Source of the DNA: Acidobacteriota bacterium
Lineage (GTDB): Bacteria > Acidobacteriota > Thermoanaerobaculia > Gp7-AA8
Direction of reading: 5' to 3'
NCBI GenBank assembly: GCA_019244185.1
Contig: JAFATB010000022.1
Location: 248,001 to 312,000, forward strand
Length of the DNA stretch: 64,000 bases
Part shown: positions 10,201-16,931 of the stretch, piece by piece
How the letters are laid out: the number at the start of each line of letters is the position of its first letter
How positions within the stretch are numbered: position 1 is the stretch's first letter
Program-made: the position numbers and the translations under genes
The notes under the pieces: generated by a model
Database searches by the model: none
The model's input: the letters and a program-made list of their open reading frames with translations, nothing else
Told to the model about the DNA's origin: nothing

Positions 10201-10323
10201 CGCGGCGGCAAAACGCGGGCGGGGAACGCGATCGTCAGTCTGAACGCGAGCGGACAGCTGGCGCTGAAGAACGAAGGCTCGAGTGTCAACGTGCTCATCG
10301 ATGTCACCGGCTATTTCAAGTAA
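7204..10323 (+). CDS. Secreted NHL-repeat beta-propeller protein with Ig-like domains and C-terminal CGVP/DVTGYF domain (copy 2)
   Basis: 1039 residues, ATG 7204 in the same context as copy 1. Signal peptide MPKPSDAHVRLSFCLVLLLLASASFA, then the same architecture: about ten NHL repeats (GVVTTFAG, ADGxGxxA, GIAVDxxGYVYVAD, IRKI), two Ig-like domains and the shared terminal domain (TPCRVFDSR, CGVPVDAR, DVTGYFK). The propeller differs from copy 1 at many positions whereas the last Ig-like domain and the terminal domain are nearly identical at both DNA and protein level, pointing to gene conversion or constraint at the 3' end. It lies 18 bp before the flippase gene; no terminator is seen between them, so transcription may continue into the polysaccharide locus. 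Confidence 0.85.
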   Translation: MPKPSDAHVRLSFCLVLLLLASASFAQELTVTRFAGTDVGKGHTDGTGSDARFSMPEAVAVDSAGDVYIADSEQNVIRKMTPAGVVTTFAGRVGVEGSADGHGGAASFSAPRGIAVDSRGYVYVADRDSGAVRRISPQGVVTHVVPAGTFQYPQGIAVDNLGNIYLSDGYFGQVYVIRPDGNVSLVAGSTTPGHADGISDQASFYAIYGLAWNAQTGELLVADDDRVRKIAINSSTLVGTVTTVAVLEPDVLAVTVDASGVVYAALDTDAIMRISGGSATVYAGAGMPTGSDDGALIQARFLYPRGIAAAPGGVLYVVDAEGQNVRKIAGGFVSTIAGTAAPSGLSGGTCDTVRFSAPIATVRDRHGNLFVSDFQNSTIDKITPACQVEVFAGRANQFIAQDGTGTDASFWSLGSLAIDANDNLFVADGHAVRKIAPDAVVTTYAGNPNIPGTADGDGASARFHYVDRLAVDAAGNVFVTDESHRIRKISTSRDVSVVAGGLNDPGSSDGTGTAARFDEPAGLAFGPDGALYVADAFNRTIRKVTMPDAVVTTIAGAPETIGSADGTGADARFNLPFDLAFGSDGNLYVSDEPGTIRRIAGNVVTTVAGLQEQQGNVSGTGRLARLGYAGGLTADAQGNLFIIDGGAKNIRRAQLPGIADIATASTTTPAIHTVVQLGTAPDSATSWQWSIVRRPSGSTAELSSTNIRNPTFTPDVADLYTLVLRAEGPAGVRYSSVDLLPTDSCGLIASVVATLDSSCLGGGGTATVTVTGGGAVTYQWGWRAISGGTITPLAGKTSATYTLNAADFSSSTPKYLVAVVTSECGVVTSSNELRITAAPSIVISASSRVFSGTTANYASVSTAGASATYAWSITNGTITAGQGTNRIVYTAGASGEVVLSVTVTDGCPTTSEVHVPVVPRPAGASMLYLVTPCRVFDSRNGAPLTNHSIRTVAIGGSCGVPVDARSIAANITVVAPATTGWVSLFPDANNWPGTSTLNYRGGKTRAGNAIVSLNASGQLALKNEGSSVNVLIDVTGYFK

Positions 10324-10341
10324 GGTGACGTCGATTCCGTT

Positions 10342-11556
10342 TTGACAGAGCCCGAGAGTCACCTCAGATCCCTCATCGCGGCCGTGCCGGTGATCGCGTA
10401 CCGCGCGGCCGCCGGCGGCATGCCGATCCTCCTCGGCCTCTTCATCGCGCACCGGTGGGGCGTGACGGAGGTGGCGCCGTTCGCGGTGGCCAACGCGATC
10501 GTGGCGGTGGCGCTGGTCGTGGCGGACTGGGGGGCAACGCGCGCGCTGCCGCGCAATCTCGCGATGCTCGCGGGTGACGCCGGCGCGCGTTTCCTCGCAT
10601 CGGCGAACGCCTTTCGTCTGCTCATCTCCGCGGCGATGGTCGTGCTCGCGGCGGTGCTCGCCGCGGCCGGCGTTATTCAGCGCGACGTCGCGATTTATCT
10701 CGCGATCCTGTTTCCGCTGTGCGTGCTCTCGCTCGTCTCGACCAACGCGCTGAGCGAGCGCATCGTCGTGCGCGACACCCGTCGCGTCGGCATCGCCGTC
10801 GGCTCCGGATTGTCGGCGTTCGCATTGCTCGCCGCGCTTGCCGTGCGCGCGCACGAAGGGCCGCGCTGGTTCGTCGCCGCGTACGTCGCCGGAAAGCTCG
10901 TCGAATCGCTCGTGATGTCTACCGGACGATGGTGGGTGCTCGCAGTGCAGTCGCACGAGCTGCGCGCGACGGCCGCGAGTCTCTGGCCATTCGGCGCGCA
11001 GATGATCCTCGGCGTGATCTATTCGCGCCTCTCCGTCTTCACCGTGGAGCACATGGCATCGCGGACGGAGCTCGGCGTCTTCTCCGTCGCGGCGGCGCTG
11101 CAGTCGGCGCTGCTGCTCATCCCCACGTCGCTCGCGCTGATCTATTTCCCCGAGATGACGCGCCTCGCGAACGACGCGCGCGGCGTGCGCACGATCCTGG
11201 TTCGATATACGATCATCTCCGCAACCGGCGTGACATGTGGATTGACGGCCTTGGGCGTGTTTGCGTCTCGTGTAACGGCTGTTCTGAAGGTGCCGCGCGC
11301 CTTCACGCCGTTCGTCGTCGCGTTCGCGGCGCTGGCGCTGCTGAGTATCTTCAGCACGATCGCCGGCTTTCTCATGCAGGCGCGCGGGCAGGAACATCGC
11401 GCCGCGCGACTCTCGATCGTGACGCTCGGACTCGCGCTCGTCTATCAGCTGACGGCGTTGCACTGGTGGGGACTTCCAGGCATCATCGCGGCCGTCGCGG
11501 CGGCGGAGCTCACCACGGTCGCGGTCTTCGGCGCGGCGTTGCGGCGCGCCGCCTGA
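10342..11556 (+). CDS. Polysaccharide flippase (Wzx/MOP-superfamily-like membrane protein)
   Basis: 404 residues with about 12 predicted membrane spans (for example LLISAAMVVLAAVLAAAGVI, YLAILFPLCVLSLV, TSLALIYFPEMT). The size and hydrophobic pattern fit the polysaccharide-biosynthesis flippases that move undecaprenyl-linked repeat units across the inner membrane. The start is TTG 10342, supported by AGGTGA at 10323-10328; the same TTG and ribosome site are preserved in the fossil at 6957. The next gene, a methyltransferase, begins 13 bp after the stop. Placement among glycosyltransferases supports the role; substrate unknown. Confidence 0.75.
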   Translation: MTEPESHLRSLIAAVPVIAYRAAAGGMPILLGLFIAHRWGVTEVAPFAVANAIVAVALVVADWGATRALPRNLAMLAGDAGARFLASANAFRLLISAAMVVLAAVLAAAGVIQRDVAIYLAILFPLCVLSLVSTNALSERIVVRDTRRVGIAVGSGLSAFALLAALAVRAHEGPRWFVAAYVAGKLVESLVMSTGRWWVLAVQSHELRATAASLWPFGAQMILGVIYSRLSVFTVEHMASRTELGVFSVAAALQSALLLIPTSLALIYFPEMTRLANDARGVRTILVRYTIISATGVTCGLTALGVFASRVTAVLKVPRAFTPFVVAFAALALLSIFSTIAGFLMQARGQEHRAARLSIVTLGLALVYQLTALHWWGLPGIIAAVAAAELTTVAVFGAALRRAA

Positions 11557-11569
11557 CGAGAGGCCGCGC

Positions 11570-12214
11570 GTGACGGTCATCGACAAACGCCGCGTCCTCG
11601 AACGACCGGACGCGCTGCGCGACGTCGTCATCGAGCTCGGCTGCGGTCCGGCCAAGCGCCATCCGAACTCGATCGCCGTCGATCTGATCGATACGGACGC
11701 GGCCGACATCGTCGGCGATGCGCTCGAAGTGCTGCAACGCTTCCCCGACGCGAGCGCGCGGCTCGTGACCTCGTCGCACTTTCTCGAGCACGTCAGCGAT
11801 CCCGCGCCGCTGCTCGACGAGATGAGCCGTCTGCTCGCGCCGGGAGGCACGATCGAGATCGTGGTGCCGCATTTCTCGCATCCGTACTTTCACTCCGATC
11901 CGACGCATGCGAATCGTCTCGGCTTCGGCTTGTACACGATGTCGTATTACGCGCGCGATCCGATCTTCCGGCGGCAGGTGCCGGGCTACGTGCGCCGAGA
12001 CCGGCTCACGTTGCGCAGCGTCGATCTGCACTTCAAATCCGCGCGGCCGTTCTATGGCCGCTACGCGATCAAACGCGTCCTCGGCACACTCTTCAACTCC
12101 TGCCGCTATCTGCAGGAGCTGTGGGAAGAGAACCTCTGCTACATCTTTCCCTGCTACGAGATCCGCTACGTCCTCGGGCGCACCGACGACGTCGCGCGGC
12201 GGCGAGCCGAATGA
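11570..12214 (+). CDS. SAM-dependent methyltransferase (class I)
   Basis: 214 residues, GTG start. Motif I is IELGCGPAKRHP (about residues 20-31), followed by an acidic strand IAVDLID, and SHFLEHVSDPAPLLDEMSRLLAPGG, the post-motif region typical of methyltransferase family 11. A Cys/Tyr-rich tail (NLCYIFPCYEIRYVL) follows. It overlaps the next glycosyltransferase by 4 bp (ATGA). Probably methylates a sugar or glycolipid of the polysaccharide; the substrate is not visible from sequence. Confidence 0.75.
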   Translation: MTVIDKRRVLERPDALRDVVIELGCGPAKRHPNSIAVDLIDTDAADIVGDALEVLQRFPDASARLVTSSHFLEHVSDPAPLLDEMSRLLAPGGTIEIVVPHFSHPYFHSDPTHANRLGFGLYTMSYYARDPIFRRQVPGYVRRDRLTLRSVDLHFKSARPFYGRYAIKRVLGTLFNSCRYLQELWEENLCYIFPCYEIRYVLGRTDDVARRRAE

Positions 12215-13314
12215 GCGCGCCGCTGCGGATTCTCGGATTGTCCACGTACCCGGAGCACGCGGCGGCGACGCGTTACCGTCTGCTGCAGTACGTCGCGCCG
12301 CTCGCCGCTGAGGGGATCGCGCTCGACGTGCGGCCGTTTCTCACCGATCGCGTGTTCGACACGCTTTATGACCGCCGCCGCATGCTGCGTACCGCGGGTG
12401 GCATCACCGCGGGTATCGTGCGCCGCGCGTGCGACGTCACGCGTCTCGGGGCGTACGACGCCGCGTTCGTACAACGCGAGGCCGCGCTCATCGGACCGCC
12501 GTTCTTCGAATGGCTGGTGCAGCGTCGCATGCCCTTGGTTCTCGACCTCGACGACTCGACGTACATCGGGCAGCGGAGCGACGTCTTCGGCGTGGTCGCG
12601 GCGCTCCTCAAGTCGCGCAAGAAGCCGGAACGCCTCATCCGCTGGTCCGAACACGTCGTCTGCGGCAACCCGACCATCGCCGCGTACGTCGCGCAGTTCG
12701 GCGTCCCGACGACCGTGCTGCCGACGATCGTCGACGTCGCGCGATTCGTGCCGCGCGCGACGCCAGGCGACGGCGTGCCGGTCATCGGCTGGATCGGGAC
12801 GCATTCGACGTTCGCGTACTTTCGACGGCTCGTGCCGCTGCTCGAAGCGCTCGCGCGGCGCGAGCGGTTTCGCGTGCGCATCGTCGGCGCGGGCGTCGAT
12901 GATGTGCGCATCGCGGGCGTGGAGGTCGAGTCGCTGCCGTGGAAGCTCGAACGCGAGCTCGCCGACCTGCAGTCGTTCGACGTCGCCGTGTATCCGATCG
13001 CTTCCGACGCGTGGGCGGCGGGGAAGTCGGGCTTCAAGGCGATCCAGTATCTCTCCTGCGGCATTCCGTACGTCGCGTCACCGGTGGGCGTGACCGCCGA
13101 CATCGGCGTCGCCGGCGAAACGAACTTTTTCGCGACGACCGATGATGAATGGATCGATGCGCTCGCGCGGCTGCTGCGCGACGCGGAGCTGCGCGCGGCG
13201 ATGGCGCGGCGGGGGAGGGCGTACGCGGTCGAGCACTATTCGCGAGCGCGAACGGCGGAAGTGCTCGCCGGCGTCTTGCGCGCGGCTGCCGAAAAAAAAC
13301 GCAGCCGCCCGTGA
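12211..13314 (+). CDS. Glycosyltransferase, GT-B fold (GT4-like)
   Basis: 367 residues; ATG 12211 overlaps the previous stop. The N-terminal half shows LRILGLSTYPEHAAATRYRLLQYVAPL (donor/acceptor N-domain) and PLVLDLDDSTY. The C-terminal half has VIGWIGTHSTFAYFRRL, a nucleotide-sugar domain pattern, and KAIQYLSCGIPYVASPVGV, the E/K-rich GT4-type donor site region. Cytoplasmic, acting on a lipid-linked glycan. The last residues (KKRSRP) are encoded by the arm and T-tract complement of the terminator that serves the opposite strand gene. Confidence 0.8.
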   Translation: MSAPLRILGLSTYPEHAAATRYRLLQYVAPLAAEGIALDVRPFLTDRVFDTLYDRRRMLRTAGGITAGIVRRACDVTRLGAYDAAFVQREAALIGPPFFEWLVQRRMPLVLDLDDSTYIGQRSDVFGVVAALLKSRKKPERLIRWSEHVVCGNPTIAAYVAQFGVPTTVLPTIVDVARFVPRATPGDGVPVIGWIGTHSTFAYFRRLVPLLEALARRERFRVRIVGAGVDDVRIAGVEVESLPWKLERELADLQSFDVAVYPIASDAWAAGKSGFKAIQYLSCGIPYVASPVGVTADIGVAGETNFFATTDDEWIDALARLLRDAELRAAMARRGRAYAVEHYSRARTAEVLAGVLRAAAEKKRSRP

Positions 13315-13324
13315 GGGCGGCTGC
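13291..13324 (-). terminator. Rho-independent terminator of the beta-helix gene
   Basis: Perfect 10-bp stem 13301-13310 / 13315-13324 with a 4-nt loop; on the minus strand it is followed by a run of eight T (13299-13292). It lies 24 bp past the stop of the minus-strand beta-helix gene and overlaps the 3' end of the convergent glycosyltransferase gene. Confidence 0.9.
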
Positions 13325-13348
13325 GCGGGGACTGCGGATGCCGTCGCG

Positions 13349-14287
13349 TTACTGGTTGCTAGGGACGCAGGTGCCGGTGAAGGCGCCCGGCGCGCCGCCG
13401 GTGACGCGGTTGTTCTGATACGTGCACAGCTCGCCCGAGGCGGCGCTCACGCTCGTGCCGTTGCCCTCGATGAGGGTGTTGGCGACGCGCGTGAAGGCGT
13501 TCGCGCCCGAGTTGCGGATGCCGATGCTCGCGTTGTGACCGACTTCGTCGCCGTCGAGGACGATGGTGACGCTGGCGGCGGTCGTCGACTGCGCGAACAC
13601 GCCGTCGACGGTGTTCTCGGAGACGCGGCTGCGGAAGATGCTGACGTTGCTCGCGGCGGTGCTCGAATCCTGTGCGAGGACGCCGGTCGCGTTCTTGTGG
13701 ATCGACGAGTCGAAGATCGAGACGCGCGCGATGCCGCCGGCCGCCGGCTTCACGAGGATGCCCGCGCCGCCCGCCTGCGTGATCGTCGTGCCCTGCACGA
13801 TGAGGCGCGCGAGGCTGTTCGGCTCGAAATCGATGCCCTGGCCCGAGAACTGTTCGATCGAGCAGTTCTCGACCGTCAGCGAATCACCGGCGATGAAGCG
13901 GATGCCGTTGATGCCGAGGGTCGTACCCGATCCGTCGATCAGGATGTTCCGCAGGACCACGTCGCGGTTCGTGCCGCTGGTGATGTTGATCACAAAACCG
14001 TTCGTGCCCGAGGCCAGCGCTGAGGCCAGCGTGCCGTTGCCTTCGATCGTGATCGGTTTGGTGATGGTCAGCGCACCGTACCCGCCCGGATCGAGGGCAT
14101 CGATGATGCCGCCGCTGGCGGTCTTCGAGATTGCCCCTGCGAACGTCTTGCAGGGCGCGGTGCGGCTGCACGGGTTGACGTCGTCACCGACGCCGGAGAC
14201 CCATGTTCTTGTAGCCTGTGCCTGGACGGTTGCAGGGACGACTAGCAACGCAGCCAGAAGGATGTTTTTCCATCCCGGTACTCGCAT
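13349..14287 (-). CDS. Secreted right-handed parallel beta-helix protein
   Basis: 312 residues with a signal peptide (MRVPGWKNILLAALLVVPATVQAQA) and AAGGAGG 8 nt ahead of ATG. The opening (TWVSGVGDDVNPCSRTAPCKTFAGAI) and the ladder of short beta rungs (ITKPITIEGNG, VVLRNILIDGSG, LTVENCSIEQFSGQGI, RVSIFDSSIHKNATGV, IVLDGDEVGHNASIGI) match the pectate-lyase-like/NosD-like beta-helix class. No acidic catalytic cluster could be assigned, so it may bind or modify polysaccharide rather than cleave it. It is transcribed against the surrounding polysaccharide genes and carries its own CRP-like promoter and strong terminator, so it is a separately controlled unit. Confidence 0.85.
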   Translation of the reverse strand: MRVPGWKNILLAALLVVPATVQAQATRTWVSGVGDDVNPCSRTAPCKTFAGAISKTASGGIIDALDPGGYGALTITKPITIEGNGTLASALASGTNGFVINITSGTNRDVVLRNILIDGSGTTLGINGIRFIAGDSLTVENCSIEQFSGQGIDFEPNSLARLIVQGTTITQAGGAGILVKPAAGGIARVSIFDSSIHKNATGVLAQDSSTAASNVSIFRSRVSENTVDGVFAQSTTAASVTIVLDGDEVGHNASIGIRNSGANAFTRVANTLIEGNGTSVSAASGELCTYQNNRVTGGAPGAFTGTCVPSNQ

Positions 14288-14319
14288 TCAATTCCTCCTT
14301 AGTTTTGTGGACGGAGTGA

Positions 14320-14361
14320 AGTATACGCTCCTTTGCGGCACGCGTCGTGACGCGCGTCACG
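14320..14361 (-). promoter_or_regulatory. Promoter of the beta-helix gene with CRP-like palindrome
   Basis: A perfect 16-bp palindrome CGTGACGCGCGTCACG (14346-14361) contains GTGA-N6-TCAC. On the minus strand the -10 TATACT runs 14325-14320, 21 nt after the site, predicting a start near 14313 and a site centre near -41. It may also affect the divergent gene at 14419, where a weaker TAGACT lies at 14381-14386. Confidence 0.6.
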
Positions 14362-14418
14362 GGCCACTTCTTTTTGCTGGTAGACTGGAAAAAATTCGAC
14401 GCGCGATGCCCTGACCCC

Positions 14419-16089
14419 ATGTTCATCGACTTTCTCCGTCTGCTGGCTCTCCCTCTTGCCGGCATCGCGCTTTTCCTCCTTTACCGCTTCACGGAATCCG
14501 GCGACAGGCGGATTTCCATCCTCGTCGCCGCCGGCTTTTTGTCGCGCGCGCTCGTCGGCCAGGCGCTCTTCTGGATCTCGTATCTCCGCCTTCCGGTGGG
14601 CCGCAGTCTACAAATCGGAGAAGGGCTCTGGTTTTTTGCCCAGGACGGCGTGATGTACGCGGGAACCGCGACCGCCGCCGCCCAACACGGCCTCGACGCG
14701 ATTCTGCGCATGTTCCGCGGCACCTCGTCCGTGTCGTACGTGCAGACCCTGTCGCTCTTCACGCTGCTCTTCGGGAACGCGGTCTCGGTGTCGCTGCTCC
14801 TCAACCTCTTCTGCTATGCCGCCACGTGCGCGATCCTCGTCCGCTGGGCCGAGGCCGTGCCGTCGACGCGGCAGGCCGTGCTGCTGGCGATCGCGGCAAT
14901 CAGCCTCTCACCGGCCGGCATCCTCTGGTCGTTTCAGCCGCTCAAGGAATCGTTCTTCCAGTTTCTCGTGATCGGCTTCGTCGCTGCGTGTTTCCTCTGG
15001 CAGCGCGCGTGGCGCACCGGCGGTCCGTCCGCGAGAACGCTCCTCGGCGCGGCAGCGGCGATGTTCGCGACCTGCTATCTCGCGAGCGGCGTCCGCTGGT
15101 ACATCGGGCTGGCGCTCCTTCTCGCGGCCGCGCTCTTTCTGATGCTCGTCGCGCTCGGCGTGCGCGCGCGCAAGGTGGCTGCGTTCGCCAGCGCTCTCGT
15201 CGTCATCTTCGTGCTGACGCGCACGTTCCTCTTCGCCGCGGACGCGTACGTGCCGCCCGTGATGGCGCGCGCGCTGCGCTTCAATCTCACCTCTGCCGCC
15301 GACGTGCCGAGCGACGTCGAGCGTTACGTCGAGGCGACCCGGAGCGGTTTCGAGCGGACGGGCGGTAAGACGGCGATCCGCACGACCGCGGCGCCGCCGC
15401 CGGTACCTCCACCCACGCGCGCCTCTGTGAACGCACCGCCGAGCCCGCCCGCGGCCTTGACGCCGGTTGCAACGACTGCGGCGACGTCTACGAGGTCCAC
15501 CACGGTCGCCACGACGAGCGCGAATGCGCCGAGCCCGGTGCCCGCTCCGAAACCCGCCACACCGCCCACGACGGTGGCGACGAACGCCAAACCCGCGGTC
15601 ACCGCCACCGCGACCTCCGAGGCGAAGCCGACCGTCGTCGTTTTCTACGTCCCGCGGCGCGTTCCTGAATCGCGCGCGCGTCGTCTGCTGTCGGGCGCCG
15701 CCGCTGCCGCGCTGCCGCGCACGATCGGCGAGCGCCTCGGCCTCGTGAACATCGGCTCGAGCGCGCACGGCGCGTTCTGGCTGTTCGTCGACGTCGACAC
15801 GCTCTTCTTCGATCTGGTGCTCCTCGCCGCCGGCGCGAGCGTCTTCCTCGGATTTCGCAACGGCTGGTATCGCAACGCGCTCTTCTGGCTCGTGCTCGTG
15901 CTGACGCTCGTCACCGGCGTGCTGCTCGTCTATACGGTCACGAACTTCGGCACGCTCTTCCGCTTGCGGGCGATGATCTTCAACACGCTCGTGCTGCTCC
16001 CGCTCGCCGTCGCCACGGTTCCCGTGCGGGAGCCGGACGCGCTGCCCGAGCCGGCCGCCGGAGGAGCCCTGAGCACGGAGCAGGCTTGA
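14419..16089 (+). CDS. Polytopic membrane protein with a long Pro/Ala/Thr-rich loop (polymerase-like, function unassigned)
   Basis: 556 residues from ATG 14419; the earlier GTG at 14347 lies in the operator palindrome and adds polar residues, so it is disfavoured. About ten membrane spans are visible (from FLRLLALPLAGIALFLLY to IFNTLVLLPLAVATV). Between the seventh and eighth spans there is a ~110-residue low-complexity insert rich in Pro, Ala and Thr (about residues 310-430). The end (VTNFGTLFRLRAMIF) resembles the late loop of Wzy/EpsG-type polymerases, and the genomic position fits, but no family can be named with confidence. It overlaps the following methyltransferase by 4 bp (TTGA). Confidence 0.6.
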   Translation: MFIDFLRLLALPLAGIALFLLYRFTESGDRRISILVAAGFLSRALVGQALFWISYLRLPVGRSLQIGEGLWFFAQDGVMYAGTATAAAQHGLDAILRMFRGTSSVSYVQTLSLFTLLFGNAVSVSLLLNLFCYAATCAILVRWAEAVPSTRQAVLLAIAAISLSPAGILWSFQPLKESFFQFLVIGFVAACFLWQRAWRTGGPSARTLLGAAAAMFATCYLASGVRWYIGLALLLAAALFLMLVALGVRARKVAAFASALVVIFVLTRTFLFAADAYVPPVMARALRFNLTSAADVPSDVERYVEATRSGFERTGGKTAIRTTAAPPPVPPPTRASVNAPPSPPAALTPVATTAATSTRSTTVATTSANAPSPVPAPKPATPPTTVATNAKPAVTATATSEAKPTVVVFYVPRRVPESRARRLLSGAAAAALPRTIGERLGLVNIGSSAHGAFWLFVDVDTLFFDLVLLAAGASVFLGFRNGWYRNALFWLVLVLTLVTGVLLVYTVTNFGTLFRLRAMIFNTLVLLPLAVATVPVREPDALPEPAAGGALSTEQA

Positions 16090-16931
16090 GCGCGACCGGC
16101 GGCAACATCGACGAGCAGGTCGTCCGCGGCTTCGGCGACGAATGGACGCGCTTCGATCAGTCCGCGCTCTCCGACGCGGAGCTGCGCGCGATGTACGACC
16201 CGTACTTTGCGATCTTTTCGTGGGACGCGCTGCCGCACGACGCCGCCGGCTTCGACGCGGGCTGCGGCACCGGACGCTGGGCGCGCTTCGTCGCGCCGCG
16301 CGTCGGACGCATTCTCTGCGTCGACGCGAGCGAGGACGCGCTGAACGTCGCGCGCCGCAATCTCGCGTCATCGCGCAACGCGGAGTTCGTCCACGCGCCG
16401 ATCGAGCGCATGCCGATCGCCGATGCCTCGCTCGACTTCGGCTACTCCCTCGGTGTGCTGCATCATCTGCCCGACACCGCCGCCGCGATCCGCACGTGCG
16501 TCGCGAAGCTGAAGCCGGGCGCGCCGTTCCTCATCTATCTCTACTACGCGTTCGACAACCGGCCGCTCTGGTTCAAAGCGATCTGGCGCGCGTCGGAGCT
16601 CATCCGCACGACGGTCTCGCGCCTGCCGCACGCGCTGCGTTACGCGATCAGCCAGCTGCTCGCCGCCGTCGTGTACTGGCCGCTCGCGCGCCTCGCACGG
16701 CGCCTCGAGCGCGCGGGCAAGAACGTCGCGAACTTCCCGCTCGCGTACTACCGCGACCGCAGCTTCTACGTGATGCGCAACGACGCGCTCGACCGCTTCG
16801 GCACGAAGCTCGAGCAACGCTTCACGCGCGCGCAGATCGAACGGATGCTGCGCGACGCGGGTCTCGAGCGCATCCGCTTCAGCGATGCCGCGCCGTACTG
16901 GTGCGCGGTCGGCTTCCGCGGCGTCAGTTGA
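16086..16931 (+). CDS. SAM-dependent methyltransferase
   Basis: 281 residues; the TTG start overlaps the previous stop (TTGA). Motif I AGFDAGCGTGRWARFVAP (about 55-72), then ILCVDASEDAL, and LDFGYSLGVLHHLPDTAAAI as motif II/post-motif, typical of class I methyltransferases (family 11). The C-terminal half (NVANFPLAYYRDRSFYVMRNDALDRFG, RFTRAQIERML) is the extension common in sugar/lipid methyltransferases of polysaccharide loci. It is convergent with the next gene and overlaps its 3' end by 8 bp. Confidence 0.75.
   Translation: MSATGGNIDEQVVRGFGDEWTRFDQSALSDAELRAMYDPYFAIFSWDALPHDAAGFDAGCGTGRWARFVAPRVGRILCVDASEDALNVARRNLASSRNAEFVHAPIERMPIADASLDFGYSLGVLHHLPDTAAAIRTCVAKLKPGAPFLIYLYYAFDNRPLWFKAIWRASELIRTTVSRLPHALRYAISQLLAAVVYWPLARLARRLERAGKNVANFPLAYYRDRSFYVMRNDALDRFGTKLEQRFTRAQIERMLRDAGLERIRFSDAAPYWCAVGFRGVS

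Larger units (their letters stand above)
3569..10408 (+). repeat. Tandem duplication of a ~3.4-kb segment (unit 1 ~3569-7023, unit 2 ~7042-10408)
   Basis: Each unit holds the 3' end of the small-domain gene, an NHL-propeller gene, and the 5' end of the flippase gene. In unit 1 the flippase start (6939-7020) matches 10324-10405 with about one mismatch, then breaks off and runs into a copy of 3569 onward at 7042. The upstream segment in unit 2 (7042-7203) lacks roughly 80 bp present in unit 1. The propeller parts have diverged (about two thirds protein identity by eye), while the last ~180 residues of the two proteins differ at only about three positions. Confidence 0.85.

Noticed and set aside
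9373..11850. Long antisense frame (825 codons) opposite propeller copy 2 and the flippase
   Set aside because: Composition is Arg/Asp/Glu-rich without motifs, and it spans two well supported genes on the other strand.
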